A program made the position numbers and the translations under genes. 64,000 nucleotides of DNA from Corallococcus sp. (GTDB lineage: Bacteria > Bacillota > Clostridia > Christensenellales > CAG-314): NCBI GenBank assembly GCA_023665205.1, contig JAMPEJ010000001.1, forward strand, positions 291,540-355,539, in the 5' to 3' direction. Below are positions 39,227 through 48,206 of this stretch, piece after piece; the first letter of the stretch is position 1, and the number at the start of each line of letters is the position of its first letter. The notes beneath the pieces are model-generated. The model had not been told where the DNA came from. It did no database searches and worked only from the letters and a program-made list of their open reading frames with translations.

Positions 39227-39817
39227 TTATAATTCCTTTCGGTTGATAAACGCGCGCGACAAAGTAACTTCGTCCGCGTATTGCAATTCGCTACCTATAG
39301 ATATGCCCTGCGCAAGACGCGTAACTTTGATTTGGCACTGTTTGACAAAACGCGCGATATAGGTTGCCGTCGCTTCTCCCTCGGCAGAGGTATCGGTTGC
39401 GAGAATCACTTCCTTGACGTCGCCCGTGAGGCGTGAAAACAATTGTGACAGCCGTATGTCGTCGCGGCCTATTCCTTTTAACGGATTCAAAACGCCGCCC
39501 AAAACGTGATATACGCCCTTATATTCGCCTATACGCTCTATGGCAAGGACGTCCTTTGCTTCTTGCACCACGCAAATAAGAGAATTATCGCGCGTTTTGC
39601 AAATATGACACGGATCGGTATCCGTGTAATTTCCGCATACGGAACACACCGCCACGTTTTGTTTGGCAAAAGTTACCGCCTCGGCAAAAGAAAAGGCTTC
39701 CTCCTCCGTCATGGCAAGTATGCGCAAAGCGTAGCGCTGAGCGGTTTTAGATCCCACGCCCGGGAGTTTTTGAAACTGCCTTATCAGTTTTTCTATCGGT
39801 TCGATGTAGTTAGGCAT
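39227..39817 (-). CDS. recR: Recombination protein RecR
   Basis: The 196-aa protein has the N-terminal HhH segment (KLPGVGSKTAQRYA), the C4 zinc finger CSVCGNYTDTDPCHIC (about 57-72), the Toprim domain (ICVVQEAKDVLAIE) and the terminal Walker-like segment. It acts with RecF and RecO in gap repair. Position downstream of ebfC and dnaX is conserved in Firmicutes. Confidence 0.95.
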   Translation of the reverse strand: MPNYIEPIEKLIRQFQKLPGVGSKTAQRYALRILAMTEEEAFSFAEAVTFAKQNVAVCSVCGNYTDTDPCHICKTRDNSLICVVQEAKDVLAIERIGEYKGVYHVLGGVLNPLKGIGRDDIRLSQLFSRLTGDVKEVILATDTSAEGEATATYIARFVKQCQIKVTRLAQGISIGSELQYADEVTLSRAFINRKEL

Positions 39818-39818
39818 A

Positions 39819-40193
39819 TTACAGTAATCCTTTCATTGCGGCAAACGGAGCCATCAATTCGTCTTCTTTGGCTTGCGCCTTTTGGTAAGCGTCGTTGATT
39901 GCCGCAAGGATCAAATCCTCCAACATTTCCACGTCGTCGGGGTCGCAGGCTTCCGGTTTGATTTTGACGGACAACACCGTCTTCTTGCCGGTTACGGTTG
40001 CTTCCACCATTCCGCCGCTTGCGCTGCCGGTAATTTGCATTTCTTCCAATTCGGCTTGGGCCTCCTGCAATTTTTGCTGCATTTGTTGCGCTTGTTTCAT
40101 AAGGTTTTGCATATTGCCGCCTCCGCCGAAACCGCCGAAGCCGCCAGCGCTTTTTCCTCCGCCTGCGCCGTTATATCCGTATTTGTTACCCAT
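39819..40193 (-). CDS. ebfC: YbaB/EbfC nucleoid-associated protein
   Basis: A glycine-rich N-terminus (GYNGAGGGKSAGGFGGFGGG) is followed by MQNLMKQAQQMQQKLQEAQAE and the conserved GGMVEATVTGKKTVLSVKI. The 124-aa length is slightly long because of the Gly-rich start. It binds DNA as a dimer. It sits 1 bp from recR and 17 bp after dnaX. Confidence 0.9.
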   Translation of the reverse strand: MGNKYGYNGAGGGKSAGGFGGFGGGGNMQNLMKQAQQMQQKLQEAQAELEEMQITGSASGGMVEATVTGKKTVLSVKIKPEACDPDDVEMLEDLILAAINDAYQKAQAKEDELMAPFAAMKGLL

Positions 40194-40210
40194 AATAAAA
40201 CTCCTTGATG

Positions 40211-41698
40211 TTATTTTTTCGGATTACTTTCAAATCTTACGTTGTTTCCGAGCGATTCCAATTTATTTTCGGTATCGTCTGTTGCCGCAGCGTCCGTCAC
40301 AAACTCTATCGGCATATCGCACAACGCCTTGATTTCCTTTTCCAAGACCGATTTATATTGCGTGTTGATAAGCATATAAGCGCCTTTAGAACATTTGACC
40401 ACAAACTTGCCGTCGTCAAACCTGACCGATACGTCCTTCCAAACGCCCAAAAGTAAAGGTTCGTTCATGTGTTCCAAAACGTTTTTTACGCCCGCCCAAA
40501 TAGACTGCGAACTGGTTTTGTCCACGGCAAAACCGGTTGATTTACTTACGGGCAATTGTTGTTCCAAGTATGTAAGACGTCTGTCTATGCCGTCGGCGTC
40601 CACCTCTCCGCTGCCGTTTCCTATTTTTAACGCGGCGGACTCGAACAACATAAGCGGCGATAAAGCGTAACGCAAGCCTGTTTCCAAGTTTGCCAACACG
40701 TCGATTGCATACAGCAATTTTTTGACCGTAGCGACAGTTGATACCTGCTGTAATTTTGCAAACGCATCGTCAGGCAGACACAGCATTTCCTTAGCGTTTT
40801 GACACACTTTGACGGTAAGCAAATCCCTGAAATACAAAGACAGATCTTTGGACAAACGCGCAACGTCTTTGCCGTCGGATACCAGTTTGCCGGTTTCGGT
40901 CAAAATATCACCGCTGCGGCCGTTTAGTATTGCCTCCGCAAGATTTGCGATACTGTCGCGGGAAGAAACGCCCAATACGGACATAACGTCGCCGTACGTC
41001 AATTTGCCGTCGGTTACCGAAAAACACCTGTCGGCAATTGATACGCAGTCGCGTACGCTTCCTTCGCCGGCCTGAGCAATGGCAACGACGGCTTCGTGCT
41101 CGTACCGTTTGCCCTCTTTATCGTAGATTTTTTCAACAAGTTCCGCAAGTTTACCCGTAGGCACCAAACGGAAATCGAAACGCATACAACGGGATAAAAT
41201 AGTTGCGGGAATTTTGTGGACCTCCGTAGTACACAAAATAAATAATGCGTGTTCGGGCGGCTCCTCCAAAGTTTTGAGCAAAGCGTTGAACGCTCCAACG
41301 GAAAGCATGTGAACTTCGTCTATGATATACACTTTGTAACGACCGTTGACGGGAGGATATTGCACCTTTTCGCGTATATCGCGCGCGTAATCTACGCCGT
41401 TGTTAGACGCGGCGTCCATTTCGATTATGTCCATATTCGGCTGCGAAAGCGACGCGCAAACTTCGCACTCTCCGCAAGGATTGCCGTTGTGCGTTTTGCT
41501 TTCCGCGCAGTTTACCGCACGTGCAAAAATTTTCGCCGTGCTGGTTTTACCCGTCCCGCGAGTGCCGGTAAACAAATACGCGTGGGAAATCTTATCTTTC
41601 AATATTTGATTACGCAACGTATTTACGATGTGATCTTGACCTATCACGTCGTCAAAAGTTTGCGGACGGTATTTCCTGTACAAAGCCACGTAATTCAT
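40211..41698 (-). CDS. dnaX: DNA polymerase III subunit gamma/tau
   Basis: AAA+ clamp-loader ATPase of 495 aa: Walker A GTRGTGKTS (about 45-53), zinc module with CAESKTHNGNPCGECEVC, Walker B VYIIDEVHML and sensor TTILSRCMRFDF. The C-terminal tau part is short. GGAG lies 8 bases before the ATG. It starts the dnaX-ebfC-recR run. Confidence 0.95.
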   Translation of the reverse strand: MNYVALYRKYRPQTFDDVIGQDHIVNTLRNQILKDKISHAYLFTGTRGTGKTSTAKIFARAVNCAESKTHNGNPCGECEVCASLSQPNMDIIEMDAASNNGVDYARDIREKVQYPPVNGRYKVYIIDEVHMLSVGAFNALLKTLEEPPEHALFILCTTEVHKIPATILSRCMRFDFRLVPTGKLAELVEKIYDKEGKRYEHEAVVAIAQAGEGSVRDCVSIADRCFSVTDGKLTYGDVMSVLGVSSRDSIANLAEAILNGRSGDILTETGKLVSDGKDVARLSKDLSLYFRDLLTVKVCQNAKEMLCLPDDAFAKLQQVSTVATVKKLLYAIDVLANLETGLRYALSPLMLFESAALKIGNGSGEVDADGIDRRLTYLEQQLPVSKSTGFAVDKTSSQSIWAGVKNVLEHMNEPLLLGVWKDVSVRFDDGKFVVKCSKGAYMLINTQYKSVLEKEIKALCDMPIEFVTDAAATDDTENKLESLGNNVRFESNPKK

Positions 41699-41700
41699 AT

Positions 41701-42246
41701 TTACTCCTCAAACAAGTACGTTTGCAATTTTTTTCGTGCGCGCTGCAAAGCGCCGTCTACCGACTTCGCCGTTTTTTGCAACTTTTGCGCTATATCGCCG
41801 TAACTGTATCCTTCGCTGTACAAACGGAGCGCCTGTCTTTCGGTAGGAGTAAGTTTTTCGTCGATTATCCGCGCTATTTTTTGCGAATATTCCTTTTGCA
41901 GCAAATCTTCCAAAGGCGTATGCTCGTCAAAAAGACTTTCCGCAGAAGAAAGTTCCTCGTAGGTTGCAAGCGGTTTATTTTTATAAGACGTATCGCTTTT
42001 TACGGCGTCCGTTATTTGACGAGCAACGCACAATTTAACAAAAGAAGGAAAATTGCCCTTGGATTCGTCATAATTGGTAACCGCATGAAAAAGCCCCAAC
42101 ATACCTTCCTGCAAAAGATCGTCTTTGTTTCCGCCAACCAAAAAAAATTTGTTTGCAACTGAACGGATAAGTCCCTTGTAGTTTTCGAATATTTCGTTCA
42201 TGGCGGACTGATCGCCCGCTTTTGCTTTTTTTATAGTGTTTTCCAA
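41701..42246 (-). CDS. sigH: RNA polymerase sigma factor, SigH-like
   Basis: The 181-aa sigma-70 protein has region 2 (DDLLQEGMLGLFHAVTNYDES at about 42-62, quoted in part) and region 4 (EGYSYGDIAQKLQKTAKSVDGALQRARKKL), close to Firmicute SigH/Spo0H. It lies 1 bp after rlmB, the usual mrnC-rlmB-sigH order. It probably controls the switch to stationary phase and sporulation. Confidence 0.85.
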   Translation of the reverse strand: MENTIKKAKAGDQSAMNEIFENYKGLIRSVANKFFLVGGNKDDLLQEGMLGLFHAVTNYDESKGNFPSFVKLCVARQITDAVKSDTSYKNKPLATYEELSSAESLFDEHTPLEDLLQKEYSQKIARIIDEKLTPTERQALRLYSEGYSYGDIAQKLQKTAKSVDGALQRARKKLQTYLFEE

Positions 42247-42247
42247 T

Positions 42248-42949
42248 TTATCCCCGTTGACGCACCGCTTCGTACACAGCCACTCCGCAGGCGACCGATG
42301 CGTTTAGCGAATTAACTTTTCCTTTGAGTTTAAGCGAGACTACGCCGTCGCAAATTTCCCGCGTAAGTTTGGACACGCCGAAACCTTCGCTGCCGATAAC
42401 CAGTGCCACGCTGCCGGTCAAGTTTTGTTTTGTAATATCCTGTCCGTCCATATCGCAGGCAAAAACCCAAACGCCGGCTTGCTGCAATTGCTTTATCGCG
42501 TTGTTTATATTGGTTACGCGAGCGACCTTGACGTGGGCAACCGCCCCTGCAGAACAACGGGCAACCGTATCTGTAACGGCCACTTGTCTGTTTTTACCGA
42601 TTATTATGCCGTCTACGCCGGCGCACTCGCACACCCGAATTATGCTGCCGAAATTATGCGGATCTTCAATGCCGTCCAATACAACGATAAAACTGTCGCC
42701 GCTCACGGCCAGAATATCCTCCACCTCGCAATATCGGAATTCCGTCACGTCGGCGATATATCCCTGATGTTTACCGCTTTCGCTCTGTTTGTCCAACACC
42801 GAGCGTTCCACGTATTGTATTTTTACGCCGTTTTGGCGTGCAAGCGCCGTTACCGAATCGTTTTTGCCCTTTTCGCATACAAGGACGTTGACTGTTACGG
42901 TATCGGAACGCAGCGCTTCCAAAACGCAATTTCTGCCTTCTATTTTCAT
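42248..42949 (-). CDS. rlmB: 23S rRNA 2'-O-methyltransferase RlmB-type (SPOUT)
   Basis: The 233-aa TrmH-family protein has the N-terminal substrate domain and the knot motifs VVLDGIEDPHNFGSIIR (about 83-99), ALVIGSEGFGVSKL and LNASVACGVAVYE. It methylates a 23S rRNA guanosine. Its start overlaps the mrnC stop by 4 bp. Confidence 0.92.
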   Translation of the reverse strand: MKIEGRNCVLEALRSDTVTVNVLVCEKGKNDSVTALARQNGVKIQYVERSVLDKQSESGKHQGYIADVTEFRYCEVEDILAVSGDSFIVVLDGIEDPHNFGSIIRVCECAGVDGIIIGKNRQVAVTDTVARCSAGAVAHVKVARVTNINNAIKQLQQAGVWVFACDMDGQDITKQNLTGSVALVIGSEGFGVSKLTREICDGVVSLKLKGKVNSLNASVACGVAVYEAVRQRG

Positions 42950-43335
42950 ATTTCTGTTTCCAAAATTTGTTTGAGCCTTGCTTCGTCGCCGATAAGATAC
43001 AAGTATCCAAGCAACGCTTCCAGCCCCGTTGCTTTGCGGTAGTCGCCGCCGATTTGGTTTTTGTTTTTGTGGGCGGGAGAAGCGTTGCGGCCGCGTAAAA
43101 AAACGCTTTGTTCTTCTTCGGAAAGGTTAGGAAATATTTTTTCGGCAAGATGAGCCTGCGCACCGGCGTTGACGACGGTTGACGACGTTTTGTGCAGTTG
43201 ATCCGGTTTGTAATCGTGTCCGGCGACCAAACGTTCACGCACGTACAAACTGTGCACCGCATCGCCTAAGTAAGCCAACGAAAGCGCGCTTTTTTGCGCG
43301 GCTTCGCTTTTGGTAAGTTTGCCGAAAAATTCCAT
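42946..43335 (-). CDS. mrnC: Mini-ribonuclease III
   Basis: A 129-aa RNase III catalytic domain without dsRNA-binding domain: LAYLGDAVHSLYVRERL (active-site GDA) and ATGLEALLGYLYL (E in the second motif). It matures 23S rRNA ends. The neighbouring rlmB supports the call. Confidence 0.95.
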   Translation of the reverse strand: MEFFGKLTKSEAAQKSALSLAYLGDAVHSLYVRERLVAGHDYKPDQLHKTSSTVVNAGAQAHLAEKIFPNLSEEEQSVFLRGRNASPAHKNKNQIGGDYRKATGLEALLGYLYLIGDEARLKQILETEI

Positions 43336-43340
43336 ATTTA

Positions 43341-43919
43341 CTACTCTTCTTCGCTAAAAAGTTTTTTGCCGTAAACAACGCAGCCTGTAAAGTAATCTAT
43401 ATCCGTAAATCCGCGCTTTTCGTAAAACGACCTTGCCGCTTCGTTTTTAAGGCCGCACACAAGGTAAACGCCCTCCACGAAATTCTGCTTCAATTTGTCT
43501 TGTAACGTTTCCAAAAGCTTAGTTCCGACGCCTTGACGCTGATAGTCTTCCAAAATATCGACGTGCAAATGAGCCGTATAGCCTTGTCTGATAAAACGTT
43601 GTTCCAACTTGATTTCGGCATTGAAGCGGAAGTAATCGGAACTTGACAACTTACGCACCACAGGCAGATAGTTTTCCGTCAGTTCGTCGCGGTAAGCGTC
43701 CAATTCCACCGCGCACAGAACGTACCCTACGGGAACGTCGTTTTCGTCCACTGCCACAAAGCAATATTCCGGTTCGTTGTCCAAGTAGTAGTCGCAATAC
43801 ATTGCGCAAACAATCGCCCTGTTTGTTTGGTTGGGCTTATCTTTCAACCAAGACGTTGCAAAACAAATATCCTGAACGTAACGGAAATCTTTTTTCTGAT
43901 AAGGTCTAACTGTTATCAC
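43341..43919 (-). CDS. GNAT-family N-acetyltransferase
   Basis: I start at GTG 43919, which has AAAGGAG 5 bases upstream; the ATG at 44012 has none. The 192-aa protein has the acetyl-CoA motif EDYQRQGVGTKLLETL (about 124-139) and the late NEAARSFYEKRGFTDIDYF. It resembles the larger GNAT proteins acting on sugars or amino groups; the substrate is unknown. Confidence 0.8.
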   Translation of the reverse strand: MITVRPYQKKDFRYVQDICFATSWLKDKPNQTNRAIVCAMYCDYYLDNEPEYCFVAVDENDVPVGYVLCAVELDAYRDELTENYLPVVRKLSSSDYFRFNAEIKLEQRFIRQGYTAHLHVDILEDYQRQGVGTKLLETLQDKLKQNFVEGVYLVCGLKNEAARSFYEKRGFTDIDYFTGCVVYGKKLFSEEE

Positions 43920-44012
43920 GGCGTCTCCTTTCGGTACGTAAACTTTGTTTCGGCAATCGTAATTTTTGCAAAGCGGACCGCTTGAAAATACGAATTCCGC
44001 ATACGCACCCAT

Positions 44013-44441
44013 TATTTATTTATGCTACCACAGTCAAAGACAGTTGTCAAGTACAGATAAAGTGTACAGAATATACTTAGTTAATAATAATATTATATTA
44101 CGCACGCGCGACGGAACAAACATACCGCGGTATTTTTGATAAACAACTTCATAATGTTTTTGCGCACGTATCCACGAATCAAAAAGTTTTTAGCGAACCG
44201 TAAATGCGATTTTTTCAGTAAGGTTGAAGTACAAAATTCCTTGTGTTATACTGTTTGAAAAGGCGCTGCTAAAAAACAACGCCGCAGCCACGGAAACGTG
44301 ATAACGACGTCTTGCGTAACCCGTGCCGCATGCGGTTTTGGAATTATACCGCACGCTTGACAATTCGGATCCATGCGACCGGCCTTATAAAAAGTACGGT
44401 AAAAACGGAGATCATCAAAAAAACGTTTACGGAGGCTTGCA
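44013..44441. other. Intergenic region with a long leader
   Basis: The divergent gap of about 430 bp has a promoter at 44224-44252 (TTGAAG, 17 bp, TATACT) directed at the DUF2804 gene. It leaves a leader of about 180 nt with short dyads (for example GCCGCATGCGG and GGCGCTG/CAACGCC). I recognised no riboswitch. The part nearer 44013 is AT-rich and featureless. Confidence 0.5.
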
Positions 44442-45467
44442 ATGCAAAAACAATTGACGGAAGGCAAACTGTTTGAAAACGGAAAACTTAAAGAAGCGGG
44501 CTACTCCACCAAAACCGTTCGCCGCTATGACCGTGCGGACATAAAAGGACACAAGTGGAAGATAAAGGAATGGGACTACTACATAATTACCGACGGCAAA
44601 AAAGCCGTGGCGCTGACGGTTGCCGACAACAGCTACATGTCTCTTGTTTCGGCGTCATTTTTGGACTTTGAAACTCCCTGTTACAAAACCACCAGCGAAA
44701 TAAAATTTTTTACTTTCGGAAAAGTGGGATTACCTTCCTGTCCGGAAGAAGGCAACGTCGCGTACAACTCCAAAAAAGCGAAATTTACATTTGAAAAATA
44801 TCCGGACAGACGGGAGCTGAGCTGCATTTTCAAAAATTTTTGGGACAAAACTGATTTCGAATGCCGCTTTACGCTGACGGACTTTCCAAAGGAGCAAATG
44901 ACCATAGCAACGCCGTTTAGGAAACCGCACGCATTTTATTACAATACAAAAATAAACTGTATGAAAGCAGCGGGCTACTGTACGGTAAAGGGAAAACGAA
45001 TGGCCTTTGACGGCGCAAACAGTCTAGGCACGTTGGACTGGGGACGCGGCATTTGGACGTACAAAAACACCTGGTATTGGGCAAGTTTGCAAACGCGGTT
45101 AGACGACGGACGGACATTCGGATTCAACTTGGGTTACGGATTCGGCGATACTTCCGCCGCTAGCGAAAACATGCTGTTTTTAGACGGAGTTGCGCACAAA
45201 TTGGACAAAGTGACTTTTGAAATTCCGCAAAAGCACGGTAAAGACGATTTTTTGTCCCCGTGGAAATTTTACGACAACGAAGAACGTTTGGAATTGAATT
45301 TCGTACCGATACTGGACAGAAAAGACGTGACGGATATAGGAATTATCGCTTCCAGACAACACCAAGTGTTCGGACGGTTCAGCGGGAAAGCAATACTGGA
45401 TGACGGCACGGAAATGCATATTGAAGACAAATTGGGGTTTGCCGAAAAAGTATTTAACAAGTGGTAA
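44442..45467 (+). CDS. DUF2804 domain protein, 341 aa
   Basis: The protein matches the DUF2804 family: KEAGYSTKTVRRYDRADIKG near the start, the central SLGTLDWGRGIWTYKNTWYWAS (quoted in part) and GFNLGYGFGDTSAASENMLF. The fold is probably a lipocalin-like beta barrel. GGAGG is 6 bases upstream of the ATG. The function of the family is unknown. Confidence 0.85.
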   Translation: MQKQLTEGKLFENGKLKEAGYSTKTVRRYDRADIKGHKWKIKEWDYYIITDGKKAVALTVADNSYMSLVSASFLDFETPCYKTTSEIKFFTFGKVGLPSCPEEGNVAYNSKKAKFTFEKYPDRRELSCIFKNFWDKTDFECRFTLTDFPKEQMTIATPFRKPHAFYYNTKINCMKAAGYCTVKGKRMAFDGANSLGTLDWGRGIWTYKNTWYWASLQTRLDDGRTFGFNLGYGFGDTSAASENMLFLDGVAHKLDKVTFEIPQKHGKDDFLSPWKFYDNEERLELNFVPILDRKDVTDIGIIASRQHQVFGRFSGKAILDDGTEMHIEDKLGFAEKVFNKW

Positions 45468-45481
45468 TATCGCACCGCATC

Positions 45482-45508
45482 ATACGCCGAATTATTCGGC
45501 GTATTTTT
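45482..45508 (+). terminator. Terminator of the DUF2804 gene
   Basis: TACGCCGAATTATTCGGCGTATTTTTT has a 9-bp stem and T6 tail. Confidence 0.9.
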
Positions 45509-45588
45509 TATTGTCATTTGTATAATTGTTTGCCGTTTTATATATACCTCATCGAAACAAACCGCCGAATAACTTAGTCCCTAATACA

Positions 45589-45621
45589 AAACATCCGCTC
45601 CGAAAACGGAGCGGATGCGTT
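45589..45621 (-). terminator. Terminator of the lgt transcript
   Basis: CATCCGCTCCG/CGGAGCGGATG forms an 11-bp stem with a four-base loop, followed by TTTTG on the minus strand. Confidence 0.75.
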
Positions 45622-45706
45622 TAAGAGCACGCAAAACATATAGGGGAAACGCACCGCGCTTATTAAACGCAATACGAATATGCAACGCGCACCCGAAAAC
45701 GACGGA

Positions 45707-46471
45707 TCATGAAACGGAAACCGCTTTATTCCTGCGGTGCAATGCCAAAACAACTCCGCCGACAACTATCAGTACCAACGAAATAAACTGCGACGGCGAA
45801 AGCGGCAATGCATACAAAGAACCTCTATCGTCGTTGCGGAAAAATTCGATAAAAGTTCTGCCAACCCCGTACAAAATAAAATACATGGGGAAGGCGTCCT
45901 TTTTGAAAGCGAAAAACAATAAGAAAAACAAAGCCAGCAGATATGCCGCCTCGTACAGTTGCGTAGGGTGAATTTTGACCGCGCCGCCATAATATTCGTA
46001 GGGAATAGAACCTTTCGGAAAGACCACTCCCAAACAACTGTCAGTAGGCGCGCCGAAACAACAACCTCCCAAAAAACAACCTATCCGCCCGAAAAAATGC
46101 CCTATTGCAATGCACGGAGCCAAATCGGACAAACGTTCGTACAAACTGATTTGTTTGCGTTTTTTACAGCAAAGAATAACAGAAAACACCGCCACTGCAA
46201 ACAGCATACCGCCGTAATACGTTGCTGCGCCGAATTTGAAAACGCCCGTTTCAAAATATTTGAAAAGAGAATCTACCAGCATTGCCGCAGGCAAAGCCGC
46301 GCCTAACGACACTACCACCATTTCCACAACGAAAATATTTTCGTTTTTTGCCTCTTTATGACGCGTATAGGAAAGATACATATACGTCAAAAAGCAAACG
46401 ACCGCACCCGCTACCATAAGCAGCGAGTACGGATAAAACGTTATGCCGAAAATTTGGAAAGAGCGAACCAT
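45707..46471 (-). CDS. lgt: Prolipoprotein diacylglyceryl transferase-family protein
   Basis: The 254-aa protein from the ATG at 46471 has seven helices, a YYGGMLFAV segment in place of the usual S-x-G-G pattern, GRIGCFLGGCCFGAPTD (Lgt signature) and a late RTFIEFFRNDDRG. It transfers diacylglycerol to lipoprotein cysteines. The motif differences suggest an Lgt paralogue as an alternative. The start overlaps the end of the 132-aa membrane protein gene by one base of spacing. Confidence 0.85.
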   Translation of the reverse strand: MVRSFQIFGITFYPYSLLMVAGAVVCFLTYMYLSYTRHKEAKNENIFVVEMVVVSLGAALPAAMLVDSLFKYFETGVFKFGAATYYGGMLFAVAVFSVILCCKKRKQISLYERLSDLAPCIAIGHFFGRIGCFLGGCCFGAPTDSCLGVVFPKGSIPYEYYGGAVKIHPTQLYEAAYLLALFFLLFFAFKKDAFPMYFILYGVGRTFIEFFRNDDRGSLYALPLSPSQFISLVLIVVGGVVLALHRRNKAVSVS

Positions 46472-46472
46472 C

Positions 46473-46871
46473 CTACTCTTGCACGGGCGGTTTTTTGCGA
46501 GCAAGAATCGTTGCTACCAAAAGCAAAATTATGGAAACAAGCGTGCAGATATTGAGCAGGAAACTGAATCCGCCCACACCTACGCAGTTGGCAACCAAGT
46601 GACCGACTTGGAAAAGAAATCCCAACAATGTAAGCGCAAAGCCGCCCTTTTTGAAGTGGAAAGATTGAATACTTCCGATCAGCGCAAGTACGGCGCCTCC
46701 GATACCCAACACGATAAAGCAAACGAGATAAATCGTCATGCTTCCGCCGTTGCCGCCGGCTGCCGTTACCGCCGAGTTCAATACGTCCGCGCAAGCAGTC
46801 CACAGTATTCCTCCGATAAGACCGAAAATTGCGCCGAGCAGCCCGCAGACGAATGCTCCTGTGTTTTTCAT
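46473..46871 (-). CDS. Four-helix membrane protein, 132 aa
   Basis: Hydrophobic segments are at about 7-27, 46-66, 76-98 and 103-123, with Gly-rich first helices (GLLGAIFGLIGGILW). It resembles DUF4064-like small membrane proteins. It lies directly before lgt and diverges from the XRE gene at 47062, and may be its regulatory target. Confidence 0.65.
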   Translation of the reverse strand: MKNTGAFVCGLLGAIFGLIGGILWTACADVLNSAVTAAGGNGGSMTIYLVCFIVLGIGGAVLALIGSIQSFHFKKGGFALTLLGFLFQVGHLVANCVGVGGFSFLLNICTLVSIILLLVATILARKKPPVQE

Positions 46872-46996
46872 TTGTGTTTTCCTCCTGAAAATATTTTATT
46901 CAACCGCAAATTGCGGATAAATATACCGTTGCCGATCTTTTACCGACACTAAAATTAACGCGAACAAATTATAACCCAATTGAGTTTAATTGTCAA

Positions 46997-47028
46997 CTAA
47001 TTTTGGTTATTAAATTAACCAAAATTAG
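46997..47028. promoter_or_regulatory. Operator palindrome between divergent genes
   Basis: A perfect 13-bp inverted repeat (CTAATTTTGGTTA and TAACCAAAATTAG) with a 6-bp centre lies between the membrane-protein gene and the XRE gene. It is probably the binding site of the XRE protein. Confidence 0.75.
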
Positions 47029-47061
47029 TATAGAATAACTCAAAAAGGGTAATATTGATTT

Positions 47062-47370
47062 ATGACGACCTTGGAAAAAATCGAAAAACTGAGAATAGAG
47101 CGCGGTTGGTCCAAAAATTACATGGCGATGGAAGCCATGCTTACGCAATCTACCGTCAACAATTTGTACGCAAGAAAAGCCGACCCGAAAATTTCCACGT
47201 TACAATCGCTGTGCAATGCTTTCGGGATCACTCTGGCGCAGTTTTTTGCCGAAGAAAACGACAAAACGGCAGACCGTACAAGACGCGATAAAGAATTAGA
47301 GGAAAAAATATCCAAACTGTCCGACTCTCAAAAGGACGCACTGCTGACGCTGTTGCGAAATATAAAATAA
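47062..47370 (+). CDS. XRE-family transcriptional regulator, 102 aa
   Basis: A single HTH domain (IEKLRIERGWSKNYMAMEAM, then QSTVNNLYARKADPKISTLQS) is followed by a short acidic helical tail (KISKLSDSQKDALLTLLRNIK). It begins 34 bp after a perfect palindrome, and probably autoregulates and controls the divergent membrane-protein/lgt transcript. Confidence 0.85.
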   Translation: MTTLEKIEKLRIERGWSKNYMAMEAMLTQSTVNNLYARKADPKISTLQSLCNAFGITLAQFFAEENDKTADRTRRDKELEEKISKLSDSQKDALLTLLRNIK

Positions 47371-47389
47371 TTGCCGCTTATATACGAAA

Positions 47390-47420
47390 AGCGATTCGGT
47401 ATTCCCGAATCGCTCTTTTA
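47390..47420 (+). terminator. Terminator of the XRE gene
   Basis: AGCGATTCGG/CCGAATCGCT, followed by CTTTTA. Confidence 0.8.
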
Positions 47421-47498
47421 TTTCATACAAAATGTGTATTTAATATTAAAATCACAGTTCAATCAAATTGTTTGGCACAGACTAATCCGGCACAAAAA

Positions 47499-48206
47499 TC
47501 AATCCTTTTTGTAAATTATACGGCCGCAGTTTTCGCAGCGCATCAACCCTTTTTCCGCCATTTGCGAAGCCACCATTGCCGACGGCATTTCCATACGGCA
47601 CCCGCCGCAGCGGTTACCGTTTTCCAAAGGAACAAACACGGGATGCACCGTTTCTGAAAGTTTTTTGTATCTGTCGAATAAGTCGGAATCGATGGAACTT
47701 TTCAGCTCCGCCTGTTGTTTGCGAAGTTCCAAAACGCGGGGCTTAACTTCCAAAGTCGCTTTTTCAAATTCGGAATTACACTTACCGTACTCCGCGGCCA
47801 ATCGCGGCATTTGAACCTTTGACAAACGTTCGAAAGCTTTTTCCATTTCTTCGCCGTCTTTAAGTATTTGCTTGACGTCCCGTTCCACAGCGGCAAGCTG
47901 CTCGAATTGAGCGTCCAACTTTTTGTTGAGATAGTTGAGTTCGTCCTGATCCTCGATATCGGTAAGCTGCTTGTTGTGATCGTCGAAAACGTCTACTAAT
48001 TTTGATAAAGTTTGAGTCGCCTTTTCCAACTGATTGCGCAGTTCCGCCGTTTTTTGATCGAGACGAGTTATTTGTTCCTCGCTTTTTTGCAAGGCAAGTT
48101 TCAATTCCTTGCGTTTGACAAAGGATTCGTTCTTTTTCAAATCGCGCTCTATCTTGTTGAGTTCGACGTCCATTGCTTGGTACTGCAACATTTCTTGTTG
48201 TATCAT
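47499..48206 (-). CDS. Coiled-coil zinc-ribbon protein (DUF164/CdsZ type)
   Basis: The ATG at 48206 has GGAGG upstream and overlaps the trmK stop (ATGA). About 170 residues of coiled coil are followed by a C4 zinc ribbon (NRCGGCRMEMP and MRCENCGRIIY). The protein is found beside trmK and rpoD in Firmicutes. Nucleic-acid binding is suggested for the family; the precise role is uncertain. Confidence 0.9.
   Translation of the reverse strand: MIQQEMLQYQAMDVELNKIERDLKKNESFVKRKELKLALQKSEEQITRLDQKTAELRNQLEKATQTLSKLVDVFDDHNKQLTDIEDQDELNYLNKKLDAQFEQLAAVERDVKQILKDGEEMEKAFERLSKVQMPRLAAEYGKCNSEFEKATLEVKPRVLELRKQQAELKSSIDSDLFDRYKKLSETVHPVFVPLENGNRCGGCRMEMPSAMVASQMAEKGLMRCENCGRIIYKKD

Noticed and set aside
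44013..44441. Riboswitch in the long leader of the DUF2804 gene
   Set aside because: Only short, unconvincing dyads; no match to a known class and no terminator before the start codon.
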